A DNA stretch of 64,000 bases from Girardinichthys multiradiatus (lineage: Eukaryota; Chordata; Actinopteri; Cyprinodontiformes; Goodeidae), in the NCBI RefSeq assembly GCF_021462225.1, contig NC_061816.1:5637854-5701853 (forward strand), written 5' to 3'. Shown one piece after another: positions 11,011-22,108 of this stretch (position 1 is the first letter of the stretch; every line of letters begins with the position of its first letter). The translations under genes and the position numbers were made by a program. Under the pieces are notes generated by a model. It was not told the DNA's origin. It saw only the letters and a list, made by a program, of their open reading frames with translations, and made no database searches.

Positions 11011-11484
11011 CCTTTTATTTCTCAACAATTATTGTTACACATTTGCATTTAAAATGTCTTCATTGAAAGTAAAGAGGAACCAAAGTCAAATACCTTTTTT
11101 GTGTGTACAAGCTCGACAAATACAAGTGATTCTGATTCTACAGTGGAGAAAGAAAGGTGGAATAAACCCAATCTTTGTGCTTTGGGGAGAAACGTTGATA
11201 GGCCAGTGGGATGAGGTGTCCAATCAGTATTTGTTGCCATCTAGAGGTGATAATGAAATAAAGTTCCTGAGAGGATGACAGAAGCCCCATGCATTCCCTC
11301 TGAGTGCTTAACTGTTTGTGTTAGTACACATGGAGCCTCAAAATCTTTCTTTTCTGCATCTTTTCTTGGATCTTAATCAGAAACATAAACATGGCATCTG
11401 AACATTTGATGTTGTGATTTCTTCTGCAAAGGGTTCTCTTCATCCATCTCTTTATTGAACCATTGAATAAACTTCTACTGCCTC

Positions 11485-11594
11485 TTTAAATATCACTTCC
11501 ATGAAAAGGAAAACAATTATTTTGCAGCCAATCATAAAGTCCTGAGAACAGCTTCATTTCAGAGTCACAGCGCTCTCTCCTTCCTCTCTGCAGG
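11485..11594 (+). promoter_or_regulatory. Possible TATA-like element and 5' leader of myostatin
   Basis: A TATA-like TTTAAATATC lies at 11485-11494, about 100 bp before the myostatin start codon, a spacing that would give a short leader. The leader ends ctctctgcaggATG. No stronger promoter signal is seen nearby, so this is weak evidence only. Confidence 0.25.
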
Positions 11595-14329
11595 ATGCTC
11601 CTCTTCCTCTCCGTCACCGCCATCCTCTCTGCGGGCTGTGCCATGGAGATGAACCAGACCTTCAAGCTGCTGCCAGACAGCTTGGAGCCATGCTCAGCCT
11701 GCGACTTCCGGGAGCACAGCAAGCAGCTTAGGCTCCACGGCATCAGGTCCCAGATCCTCAGCATCCTGCGGCTGGAGCAAGCGCCCAACATCAGCCGGGA
11801 CATGATCCGCCAGCTCATCCCCAAAGCACCTCCTCTGACGCAGCTGCTGGACCAGTACGACCCACGGGTGGAGGACAAGGACCACGCCACGACCGAGACA
11901 ATTATCACCATGGCAACAAAGCGTAGGGGCAATTTATTCCTATGCTTTTAGCTGGGGATCTTTCTAGAAACTTTGTATGTAAAACAAATTCATTCTGTGA
12001 GTAAATCTTGAGCATAAAGGTGCTTTTAGAGAAACTGGGGTAAAAACTAAGAGCACATGGTTAACTTTTCATATATATTTATAAATTTCTTTTATTAATT
12101 TTTTCCAGCAAGTCCCATCTACCAAGATGAGCTGTCCTCCTGCTGCCTGTTCCGCCTCAGTCCGAAAATCCAGCCCAAGAACATCCTGAGTGCCCAGCTA
12201 TGGGTTCACTTGCGTCCGTCCAACACCGTCAGCACCGTCTTCTTGCAGGTGTCCCGCCTCAGAATGGCCAGGGAGAGAAACAACACCCGAGTCCGGATCC
12301 GCTCCCTGAAAATCAACACCGAAGCCGGAGCCAGCTCCTGGCAGAGCATCGACATCAAATCCCTGCTGCAGGCCTGGCTGCGGCAGCCTGAAACCAGCTA
12401 TGGACTGGAGATCAATGCTTTTAACTCGAACGGAGAAGATCTGGCGGTCACATCTGCAGAGCCTGGAGAGGAGGGATTGGTGAGGAAACCTATGCTGGTT
12501 TCATTTGTAGAAATGTTTCAACCAAACTGGCAGGATGTTTTCTGGGAGTCCAAAAGGTCCTGTTAATACTGAGAAAACAATCTGCTGGTATTTACCTCTC
12601 CTGAGATGAATCACTGGTGTTCCACATGGAGAAAGGGGGGTTCTGTGAGAATCTGCAGAATTCATATCCTCACCTTTAACACCATTAAGGATATTTAACA
12701 AACGTGTTTGTGTTGCTCCCGCCTCTTGCCCAATCACCGTTAGACATACGCACCAGTGACCCTTATAGGGTCCTTGATGCTTCCTATCAAGAACAGATGG
12801 GAAGCAAAATCCTTGACATCTATTAGTTGAGGAATGGTTAAAAAGCTATTTCTTATGCTTTGGGATTTCAGAGAACCACAAGGAGAACCATTATCCACAA
12901 CTGGAGAAACATTCCCAAGATAGGCCAGGCTACCAAAATTACTCTAGGAGCACGTCAACAATTCAACCAGGAGGTCACAGAAGAAAGCTTGAACATCTAA
13001 AGCTCTGAAGCGTTCACTGCCTTAGTTGAGGTCACAGGTCATGGTTCAATAACGGTTGCGTCTCACATTTACCAAAAAACATTGCAATGATTTCCAAGAG
13101 AAATCATGGGACTTGTTTGCTGCTTGAGGATTCAGACCACTTGCTGTCATTAATGGAAACATGAATTCTGCTCTTTACCAGAAATTCCTGAAGGATAATT
13201 TTCAGCCATCAGTTTGTGACGTTTGACTAAAGCGTTTAGTTATGCAGGAGGACAATAATTCAAAGCACATCAGCAACTCCACGTCTTAATGGCTGGATAA
13301 GAAATACCCAAATGAAGCTTTAAGACTGGCCTAGTCAAGGATCAGACTTAAATCCATTTGCGCTGCTATTTTATGAAATTAAACAGGTCATTCATGCTGG
13401 AAAATCGACCAATGTGGTTGACTTAACAAACTTCTGCAAAGATGAGTGGGCCACAACTCCTCCACAGTGACGGAAAAGACTCATCGCCAGTTACAGCATA
13501 TGGCTGATGCCAGCTGTTGCTACCAAGGGTGGAACTACCAGTTATTAGGGTCAGGAGGCAACTACTTTTTCACAAAGAGTCAGGTTGGTTTGGATAGCTT
13601 TTATTCTATAAATGAAGGAAATTTGGTTTTACTCAGGTATTTGATATTAAAATTAGTTTGATGATTAAACTATTTAAGTGGGACAAAAAGCAAGGCACTG
13701 TATGCCACACAGGCTGTGTAGCAGACATGGAACACTACATTAGTCTTCTACATCAACTTATCATCATGTTTGAGGTATTGAACATATTACAATTCCCCTG
13801 GGTCAGCCTAAAACTCTGTAATATTTAATATTATCCTTCCGATGACTGACCTCCAGTTTTATGATCTCAGTAAAGTTATTACAAACCTCCAAGACCTTCG
13901 TTTTGCACCCAGTAATTACTTTTCAATCTTCATTTTGTTTCATTCCAGCAACCGTTCATCGAAGTAAAGACCCTCGACAGCTCCAAGAGATCCCGCCGAG
14001 ACTCCGGACTCAACTGTGATGAGGAGTCTTCAGAAACCCACTGCTGCCGCTATCCACTGACCGTCGACTTCGAGGAGTTTGGCTGGGACTGGATCATTGC
14101 CCCCAAACGGTACAGAGCCAACTACTGCTCAGGGGAGTGCGAGTTCCTTGACCTGCAGCAGTATCCGCACGCACATCTGGTGAACAAGGCCAACCCACGA
14201 ATCACAGTCGGACCCTGCTGCACGCCCACCAAGATGTCGCCCATAAACATGCTTTACTTCAACCACAAAGAGCAGATCATCTACGAGAAGATCTGGTCCA
14301 TGGTGGCTGACACTTGTGGCTGCTCGTAA
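11595..14329 (+). CDS. mstn: Myostatin (GDF8), teleost type 2
   Basis: Secreted TGF-beta family ligand that limits skeletal muscle growth through activin type II receptors and Smad2/3. Three exons with matching phases: 11595-11922, 12109-12479, 13949-14329; 359 residues. A signal peptide ([14 protein letters not shown]) opens exon 1. The propeptide keeps the conserved [22 protein letters not shown] and [13 protein letters not shown] blocks. The furin site RSRR precedes Asp251, giving a 109-residue mature chain with nine cysteines. The [11 protein letters not shown] and [17 protein letters not shown] motifs identify myostatin/GDF11. I call it the mstn2 (mstna) paralogue because the mature chain is diverged for a mstn1: [36 protein letters not shown]11 is excluded by the propeptide and linkage. 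The linker between the two propeptide blocks is short. Confidence 0.95.
12860..13710 (+). mobile_element. Degenerate Tc1 element in myostatin intron 2
   Basis: Order of recognisable transposase-gene words: 'aggctaccaaaattactcta', 'gttgaggtcacaggtcatg', 'atttccaagagaaatcatgg', 'tggaaacatgaattctgct', 'aggaggacaataattcaaag', 'ctggcctagtcaaggatcag', 'gcaaagatgagtgggccaca', 'accagttattagggtcagg'. The tail 'ttttactcaggtatttgata' matches the 3' non-coding part. Stops and deletions throughout; the original inverted repeats are not clear. The same family recurs at 43898-44425 and 53990-54830. Confidence 0.7.
14000..14326 (+). other. mstn: Mature myostatin peptide (residues 251-359)
   Basis: Begins [16 protein letters not shown] directly after RSRR and ends DTCGCS. 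The cystine-knot spacing (CC, C-x3-C, CC, C-x-C) is intact, and the family's first Cys pair is present, so a disulfide-linked dimer is expected. Changes relative to the usual vertebrate chain cluster in the wrist and finger-2 regions (ITVGP in place of a Gly-Thr-Ala-Gly type stretch; [12 protein letters not shown] near the end), surfaces that in this family touch receptors and follistatin (inference from family structure). Confidence 0.9.
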
Positions 14330-17300
14330 GGGTACCAGGTTGCCTGCAGGAAGGTTGTAGGAGACTAATTTACTGCGAAAATCAAAAAACGCTTAAAAAG
14401 AACACAATTTAAAGAGATTGTCTGTAGATTAAAGAACCTAATTCATTTTTGAATGAATGGCTTTCACCTCGAAGACTGCCAGAAACCATTTTCCCTAACG
14501 CAACACAGTAGCTTCAGTAAAAAAAGCTTTAAAGTAGATAAAATATTCGAGTGGAAAGAAATTTTTTTAACCACTGCAAGCTGCATTAAAGCTAATATTC
14601 TAACCAGTATGAGAGGATATTATGAAAAGCCAAACTGAATGTTGTAAAAGCACCAATGATTGTTGAATAGACGTTTGAGAACAATGTAAATTCTCACTGA
14701 CATGTTGTGAATGTACCAGCCCTAGTCACTTTATAAGCTCTAGTACTGGCTGGAACCACTTGGGTCCGGTTGAAGCAGTCTGTTAACCAACATGGATTCA
14801 TTGCCTTGTTCCACCTCTGAAGCTGGAACACAGATCTGGGAACCCAGCTTTAACTGGGTTCCAGTTGCTGGGTAGAAGACCTGCAGGAATCACCAACTAT
14901 TGTCCTCAGTGACCTGATGCTAACTTCAATTAGTACTATGACTCAATAACAATATATTTATCATGAATTCCCACTTTAGGATGATCCTGCTGATTTTACT
15001 GATTTAAAACTTGGAAAATCCTACTTCTGATTTCTAATTGAATGCACCACATGATCCAGTTAGAAGTGAGAAAACCAATAAGCTTGATTACTGTTGAGCT
15101 CAGTGACAGGCCTACCTATTATTGGCAATAGGAACTGATAAGGCTGCATTTAATAAACACCTAGAAGGTCCTGAGCAGCTGAATAAGGAACCAAGTTCCT
15201 GTTTAAAGATAAAATAAGTGTTTTTTTGTTCATTTCTGATTAATGAACACTTCCTGCCTTGAGGAGTGTGTGTTTTTAGATATGTTAGGGATATTTACCA
15301 CAAATGCAAGTTTATTTTCAAGCTACATGATTTCAGATGTTGAGTTTTCAGTGAGTGGAAATCTCTGTATGAAACCAGGCTTTCAGCAGAAAAAGCTGGT
15401 AGATGCATTGCCTCCTGCTGCTGACTGTCCTGATTTGAGCCTTGACCAGAACAAATCACACAGGGCGTCCTTCTTATTTTGAAAAACATGAACCGAATGA
15501 CACGTCACCTTTGTCTGTTTGCAAATTTCTCGCTGTGATTGGTTGGAAGATCATCACAGCTAAAACAAGGCAGAGAAACTATTAATCTATTAATCAGTTT
15601 TCTGGAGAGAGATTATCAAATGTTTCTTCTTAAGGGCTGTCCGGATGCAAATACCGTTCTTATTATATATACACACAAAACTGTAGTTGATGCTTTGATT
15701 ACAAATTGCCCTGAAAAGTAATTTTTTCATATATTTTTGAAACATTGTTTAACTATTTGGCCAAAAAGAACCGTAAATACTACGTCCAGACTTGAGATGT
15801 AAGGACAAGGTCCTTTAACTGCAATATCACTGGCACCCACTAGGGGGTTGTTTTCACTCAACTCAGCAGAAATTCAATGATGAAGCTTCTTCATAACCTC
15901 TGAGGTGCCCGCGGGTTCTCAGTGGGGTTCAGATCTGATCACAGGTCCATAATTTCAAAGCTCTGATGTTTGAGTTATTTTATTATCATTTTAGCCCTTT
16001 GACATGGTGTTTCCGTCACCCACACATCACCAACTGTTCCTGGTTTGTTGAAACAGTTTTATCAGGAAAAAAAATTTGATCCCATTTTCTAATCATGGTT
16101 GTTTTGCTGGGGAGACCTGGGAGGAAGCCCAATTATTTGGATTGGATCAGGATAGTTTACTCAAGGTCCACACATTGAAGGTCTCACCTTTCTTCTCCAG
16201 ATGTTCCAAACAATCAGGAGGTTTACTGTGAGAGTCGCTGCATTCTTGATGGTTTTCTTGGACAGAAGTGGCTTCTTTCCGAACGTTTTCACCTTAGTAT
16301 GCATGCAGATGCACTCCTACCCACCTGCTGCCAATTTTGAGCTCTGCAACGGTGGCAACTTGAATTTATAGTATATTACTGGACTGGGCAGAAACTCTGA
16401 TCCTGAAGGTCTTGATGAACCAGAAACCTGCTCTTTCAGCTGCAATGCTCTTAGCAGTAGCTTTCAGCATGTGATGCAAATCTGTGAGGGACACTAAATG
16501 GACTCAGCTGGATTTTAGCTCACAGCTGCATGTGACTGTGCTGACATGAAGTTAGCTGATCAGTTTGTGCAAAATGTATGTTTTATTGTTGCGTTTCAAG
16601 CTTAAAAAAAGCATCTGTGCAGAGATAAAATGCATCTTATTGCTCTGCACAACGAACTGACCTGGCTGTGTCTCTGCCAATAACTGTGGAGCATCATCTA
16701 GTGGTTGATCAGAAGAACTGCAGCAGATTGTACTCCAGCTTGAAGATGAAGGGTTGTTTTTGCTATGAAAAGGGTTAGTTGTATTTGAGAAACAAGTCGA
16801 TCTCTTGAGCGGGTCTGAAACATTTAATCTTCATTGTTAGTACCATATTATCCCAGGGAGCTAAAGATGAATCAGTGTCGGTGCAGAAACTGGGATCCCA
16901 GAGGGAGGCTTCATTACTGCTTAATGCCAAGAGCAGATGTCCTGACTGTTGTTGTCTTCGTGGGGGTTTCTGACCCGAAAGGTTCTGCTGAAACAAAGCT
17001 GCTCAGATTTACGTCACTGATCTAACTTTAAATAAGTTCTGGTTAAATCTTTTAAAACCAGATTCTGTCCATTTATAAAGTTCAAAAACTGCACTTAAAT
17101 GCTTTGATTTTAGGATTTTGTGATTAAATCATGCGGACTTAAGTGAGTGGACATGAATGGATATGTGTCATGAGTTGTACATTTCTCTGAGGGAAGTATT
17201 GTTCTTAAATCTGCACTATATGTTCAACAGAATGCTTTGTTTCTGATGTCCCCATCAAACGTTGCATTTAAAATCAGTTTCTGAAGAAAAATGGATTGTT

Positions 17301-18061
17301 AAATAATAAACTAGCACTTCTCAATCATGTTGATTCTCATTCTCTGTCCTTGTATGTCTCATTTGTTTGTATCTTGTGTCTTTTTTGTGTCATGAATTAC
17401 TTGGTTTAAGATGTAAATGACTAACATAAAGAAGGATGATTTAAAAACAGCTGAACTTAAATTTTCCATGTCTTTTTTGTTTATGAACAGTAATAAATGA
17501 GCAGTTAAAGCCCATATTCCTCTAAAATGTATATGTTCCAATGTATTTTAATAAAAGCAATACCACTCATATGTATTTTCGAACTTAAAGTAAAGATCTT
17601 TGGTTATTTTGTAAAGTGTGCATTGCTCATGTTTCTGAGTAAAAGTAGATCAACACAAAGTGTATTGTGAAGTGAAAAGAGCATGCAGCATATTTCCTAA
17701 ATAAAAATTTGATAAGTTGTTTTCAGCCCCTCTGGGTCTTAGCCTTAGTGTTAGTACTTTGTAGAATCAAGTATCTTCCTACCAGCTTTGTTCACATAAA
17801 GCATAAAATTCTTACTCATTCTTTGTTAAACAGCTCATGCTCTGTCAGAATGCACTAAAATGAATATTGTAAAAAGATTATAATGTCCACATCTTGCTAC
17901 TGCTTCTCAGATTTAGGTCTGGACTTTGACTAGGCCATTCTATCACATTATTATGCTGTTAGGACCACAGCCATGGGTACAAAATGAAAGGCCAGTCCAA
18001 ACTTTTCTGGAACTTTCAAAATAAATCGCATTTACCTACTTCCAGCACAGCCAGGAAAAGG
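14330..18061. other. Myostatin 3' flank; no further gene seen
   Basis: Follows the stop codon. The 3' UTR end is not clear: AATAAA-type signals occur only far downstream (about 17304, 17490 and 17548). No frame longer than about 80 codons, no repeat termini and no RNA gene recognised. A CACTAGGGGG motif at about 15838 resembles half of a CTCF site. Confidence 0.4.
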
Positions 18062-18741
18062 GGTAACAGCGGACTTCCTGTGACGTCACTGTCCGAGTAA
18101 AAACCCCGCTTTTGCAGAGATCCTGTCTCTCCAACGCGGGTCCCCAGCGGAACTGGACGGAGTGACAGAGCGCGCTAATGTCTCTTTGCTGGCAAACAGA
18201 CATAACTCTTCAAACGAGATCCAAGAGTGCCATATGATCCCGCGATCATCTGCACTAAGTTAAGTACGAATTTTGTTTGCCAATCTGACCCACATGCTGA
18301 AAACACTCAGAGAGAAAATGAAGTTTAACGTGTTTATTTGTTCACAGGTCCGATAGAGGTGGGATCTGGGACTGGAACCTCTCGGCTGCATGGAAGTGTA
18401 ACAGGTAAGTAGAGGATGATGACAATGGGGATTTTGCGGCGTGAGCTATCTCACAGTTTGTTGCAGGTGCTGGTTCGCCGGAGGGGAGTTATTCCGGGTC
18501 TGGTAAGTTTGGTAAGCCTGGTAACTTTGATAACTAATCCTTTCCACAGATCAGAACTTTGATTCATTGTTTCCTTATTGATTTGGTCCAGTGGTGCTGC
18601 TCGCTGGAGGGTGGACAGGTTTCGCTCGGAGAATCTGAGGTTATGGAGTCCAACGGCTGCCACCAAAGCCTGACTGGAAATCTTGGCAATGGAGGTGAGG
18701 TCAGGTAGGTTCTTCAAGGAGCTTGAACTGGGTCCAAAATT
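18062..18741 (+). other. Exon-like, CpG-containing stretch of unknown identity
   Basis: GC-richer than its left flank, with a perfect CRE palindrome GTGACGTCAC at about 18080 and several good splice signals in order on the plus strand: acceptor ttgttcacag then donor aacag|gtaagt (exon-like 18348-18402), acceptor ttgttgcag then donor ggtctg|gtaagt (about 18467-18500), acceptor ctttccacag (about 18549) then donors gag|gtgagg and cag|gtaggt. The introns would be only about 50-65 bp. No protein is recognised. It could be the 5' end of a non-coding RNA or of an unrecognised retroelement. The Rex3 insertion sits directly at its right edge. Confidence 0.3.
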
Positions 18742-19548
18742 CGTACTCGTACTCGTCGTCTTCCGCTTTATCCGGGACCAGGTCGCGGGGGCAGCAGACT
18801 CAACAGAGACGCCCAGACGTCCCTCTCTCCAGACACCTCCTCCAGTTCCTCCAGGGGGAGCCCAAGGCATTCCCAGGCCAGCCGAGAGACATAGTCCCTC
18901 CAGCGTGTCCTGGGCCGTCCCCTGGGCCTCCTCCCGGTGGGACGTGCCTGGAACACCTCCCGAGGAAGGCGTCCAGGAGGCATGCATCCGGTATAGATGC
19001 CCGAGCCACCTCAACTGGCTCCTCTCGATGTGGAGGAGCAGCGGCTCTACTCCGAGCCCCTCCCGGATGTCCGAGCTCCTCACCCTATCTCTAAGGGAGT
19101 GCCCGGCCACCCTACGGAGGAAGCTCATTTCAGCCGCTTGTATCCGGGATCTTGTTCTTTCGGTCATGACCCAAAGTTCATGGCCATAGGTGAGGGTAGG
19201 AACGTAGACCGACCAGTAAATTGAGAGCTTTGCTTTTCGGCTCAGATCTCTCTTCACCACAGCGGACCAGCACAGCCCCCCATTACTGCAGCAGCCGCAC
19301 CGATCCGTCTGTCGATCTCCCGCTCCATTCTTCCCTCACTCGTGAACAAGACCCCGAGATACTTAAACTCCTCCACTTGAGGCAGGAACTCCCCTCCAAC
19401 CTGAAGAGGACAAGCCACCCTTTTCCGGTCGAGTACCATGGCCTCGGACTTGGAGGAGCTGATCCTCATCCCAGCCACTTCACACTCGGCTGCGAACCGC
19501 CACAGCGCATGCTGTAGGTCTTGGCTAGAGGGGGCCAGCAGGACCACG
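18742..19548 (-). pseudogene. Rex3 ORF, C-terminal part and 3' end
   Basis: Continues after the FADD motif with FAAECEVAGMRISSSKSEAMV and EEFKYLGVLFTSEG, then a separate frame VPTLTYGHELWVMTER, RVAGHSLRDRVRSSDIREGL and RSQLRWLGHLYRM. A frameshift separates the two halves. The terminal 3' UTR is short, and the element ends in repeated gagtac units at 18742. Confidence 0.8.
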
Positions 19549-20622
19549 TCATCTGCAAAAAGAAGAGACGAAATCCACTGGTCCCCAAACCACCCCCTCC
19601 GGCCCTTGGCTGCGTCTAGAAATCCTGTCCATAAAAGTTATGAACAGGACCGGTGACAAAGGGCAGCCCTGCCGGAGTCCAACATGCACTGGGAACAGGT
19701 CCGACTTAGTACCGGCAATGTGGACCAAACTCCTGCTCCGCTCGTACAGGGACCGGATGGCCCCTAAAGGGCCCCCGATTCCATACTCCTGGAGCACCCC
19801 CCACAGGGCATCACGAGGGACACAGTCGAATGCCTTCTCCAGGTCCACAAAACACATGTGAACCGGTTGGGCAAACTCCCATGAACCCTCGAGCACCCTG
19901 TAGAGGGTATAGAGCTGGTCCAGTGTTCCACGGCCGGGACGAAAACCACACTGCTCCTCCTGAAGCCAAGGTTCGACTATCGGTCGGACTCTCCTCTCCG
20001 ATACCCTGGCGTAGGCCTTACCAGGGAGGCTGAGGAGTGTGATCCCCCTGTAGTTGGAACACACCCTCCGGTCCCCCTTCTTATGAAGGGGGACCACCAC
20101 CCCAGTCTGCCAGTCCAGAGGCACTGTCCCCGACCGCCACGCAATGTTGAAGAGACGTGTCAACCATGACAGCCCTACAACATCCAGAGACTTGAGGTAC
20201 TCAGGGCGGATCTCATCCACCCCCGAAGCCTTGCCACCGCGGAGCTTTTTAACCACCTCGGTGACTTCAGCCTGGGTGATGAAAGAGTTCAACCCCGAGT
20301 CCCCAGCCTCTGTTTCCACCACGGATTGCGTGATGACAGGATTGAGGAGATCCTCGTAGTACTCCTTCCACCGCCCGATAATGTACTCAGTCGAGGTCAG
20401 CAGTCTCCCGCCCCCACTATAAACAGTGTTGGCGAAGCACTGCTTCCCCCTCCTGAGGCGACGGACGGTTAGCCAGAATCGCTTCGAGGCCAACCGGTAG
20501 TCCTTCTCCATGGCCTCACCGAACTCCTCCCAGGTCCGAGTTTTTGCCTCTGCCACAGCCCGGGCTGCAGCACGCTTGGCCTCACGGTACCCGTCAGCCG
20601 CCTCAGGAGTCCCACAAGCCAA
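19549..20622 (-). pseudogene. Rex3 ORF, reverse transcriptase part
   Basis: RNA-dependent DNA polymerase of the element. Motifs: LRGGKASGVDEIRPEYLK, DWQTGVVVPLHKKGD with the NYRGITLLS block, QCGFRPGRGTLDQL, MCFVDLEKAFDCVPRD (first catalytic Asp), and GLRQGCPLSPVLF. The catalytic FADD motif follows in a different frame (LLFADDVVLLAPS, about 19545), so a one-base shift separates it from the rest. The thumb region continues in 18742-19548 with another frameshift. Not functional as it stands. Confidence 0.85.
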
Positions 20623-20663
20623 CCACAGCCGATAGGACTCCTTCTTCAGCTTAACAGCATCCC

Positions 20664-21668
20664 TTACTGCCGGTGTCCACCACCGGGTTGATTGCCGCCG
20701 CGACAGGCACCGCAGACCTTACGGCCACAGCTACGGGCAGCAGCATCGACAATAGATGCGGAGAACATGGTCCATTCGAACTCTATGTCTCCAACATTCC
20801 CCGGGATCTGGTCGAAGCTCTCCCGGAGGTGGGAGTTGAATATATCCCTGGCCGAGGGCTCTGCCAGGCGTTCCCAGCAGACCCTCACTATGCGCTTGGG
20901 CCTGCCAAGTCTGTCCGACTTTCTCCTCCTCCAGCGGATCCAACTCACCACCAGGTGATCAGTGGACAGCTCAGCCCCTCTCTTCACCCGAGTGTCCAAA
21001 ACATGCGGCCGAAGGTTTGATGATACGACAACAAAGTCGATCATCGACCTCTTGCCTAGGGTGTCCTGATGCCAAGTCCACTGATGGACACCCTTATGTT
21101 TGAACATGGTGTTCGTTATGGACAATCCGTGACTAGCACAGAAGTCCAATAACAAAACACCACTCGGATTCAGATCGGGGAGGCCATTCCTCCCGACCAC
21201 GCCTCTCCAGGTGTCACTGTTGTTCCCCACGTGGGCATTGAAGTCCCCCAGCAGAATAATGGAGTCCCCAGGAGGGGCACTATCCAGCACCCCCGACAGG
21301 GACGCCAAGAAGACCGGGTACTCTGCACTGCCACTCGGCCCGTAGGCTGAAATGATAGTCAGAGACCTCTCCCCAACCCGAAGGCGCAGGGATACGACCC
21401 TCTCATCCACTGGGGTAAACCCCAACACGAGACAGCTGAGCTGGGGGGCAACAAGCAAACTCACACCAGCCCGCCGCCTCTCCCCGTGGGCCACTCCAGA
21501 GTAGAACAGAGTCCAACCCCTCTCAAGGAGATGGGTTCCAGAGCCCACGCTGTGCGTGGAGGCAAGCCCGACTATTTCTAGTCGATATCTCTCGACCTCC
21601 CGCACAAGCTCAGGCTCCTTCCCCACCAGCGAGGTGACATTCCACGTCCCTAGAGCCAGCCTAAGCAT
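20664..21668 (-). pseudogene. Rex3 ORF, endonuclease part
   Basis: Apurinic-type endonuclease that nicks the target to prime reverse transcription. Visible motifs in order: LGTWNVTSL (N-terminal metal-binding Asn), [18 protein letters not shown] (catalytic GDFN), [23 protein letters not shown], and the STDHLVV His near the end of the domain. The frame ends at 20664 where the link to the reverse transcriptase frame is lost through a frameshift or stop, so the ORF is broken although the endonuclease residues look intact. Confidence 0.85.
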
Positions 21669-22108
21669 CCGGGGATCGGGCCTCTGAGGTCTCCACCTTC
21701 GTCCGCCACCCTATCCTCTTTGCACCGGTCCCTCACGGTTCCCCCTGCAGGTGGTGGGCCCACTGGGGGATGGCCTCGCGTCTCTCGTTCGGGCTTGGCC
21801 AGGCCGGGTCCTGCGAGGAGCAACCCGGCCACCAGGCGCTCTCCGACGAGTCCCGACCCCAGGCCTGGCTCCAGGGTGGGACCCCGGCTCCGCCGTACCG
21901 GGCGACGTCACGTGCCTCGATATTTTATTCTTCATGAGGGATTCTTGAACCACTCTTTGTCTGACCCATCACCTAGAGCCTGTTTGCCATGGGAGACCCT
22001 ACCAGGGGCATTTAGGCCCCAGACAACATAACCTCTAGGATCATTTGAGCACTCAAACCCCTCCACCACGTTAAGGTGGTGGTTCAAGGAGGGGGGGGGT
22101 CCAAAATT

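Larger units (their letters stand above)
18742..22096 (-). mobile_element. Full-length Rex3 (RTE-clade) LINE
   Basis: Identified as Rex3 because the plus strand contains both sequences I recall as the standard fish Rex3 primer sites: CGGTGACAAAGGGCAGCCCTG around 19652-19672 (shown here to recognise the family) and the complement of TGGCAGACNGGGGTGGTGGT around 20093-20112. The element reads right to left: 5' region with a long leader, endonuclease, reverse transcriptase, and a short 3' end with gagtacgagtacg tail repeats. It is flanked by a 12-bp direct repeat GGGTCCAAAATT (18730-18741 and 22097-22108), a target duplication that shows a complete single insertion of 3.36 kb. Confidence 0.92.

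Noticed and set aside
11595..14329. Identification as GDF11 instead of myostatin
   Set aside because: The prodomain and signal region match myostatin, and linkage to stat1 and gls is the MSTN neighbourhood; GDF11 has a longer Ala/Gly-rich N-terminus and other neighbours.
18683..20359. Several plus-strand frames of 70-170 codons
   Set aside because: They are antisense shadows of the Rex3 reverse transcriptase on the minus strand.
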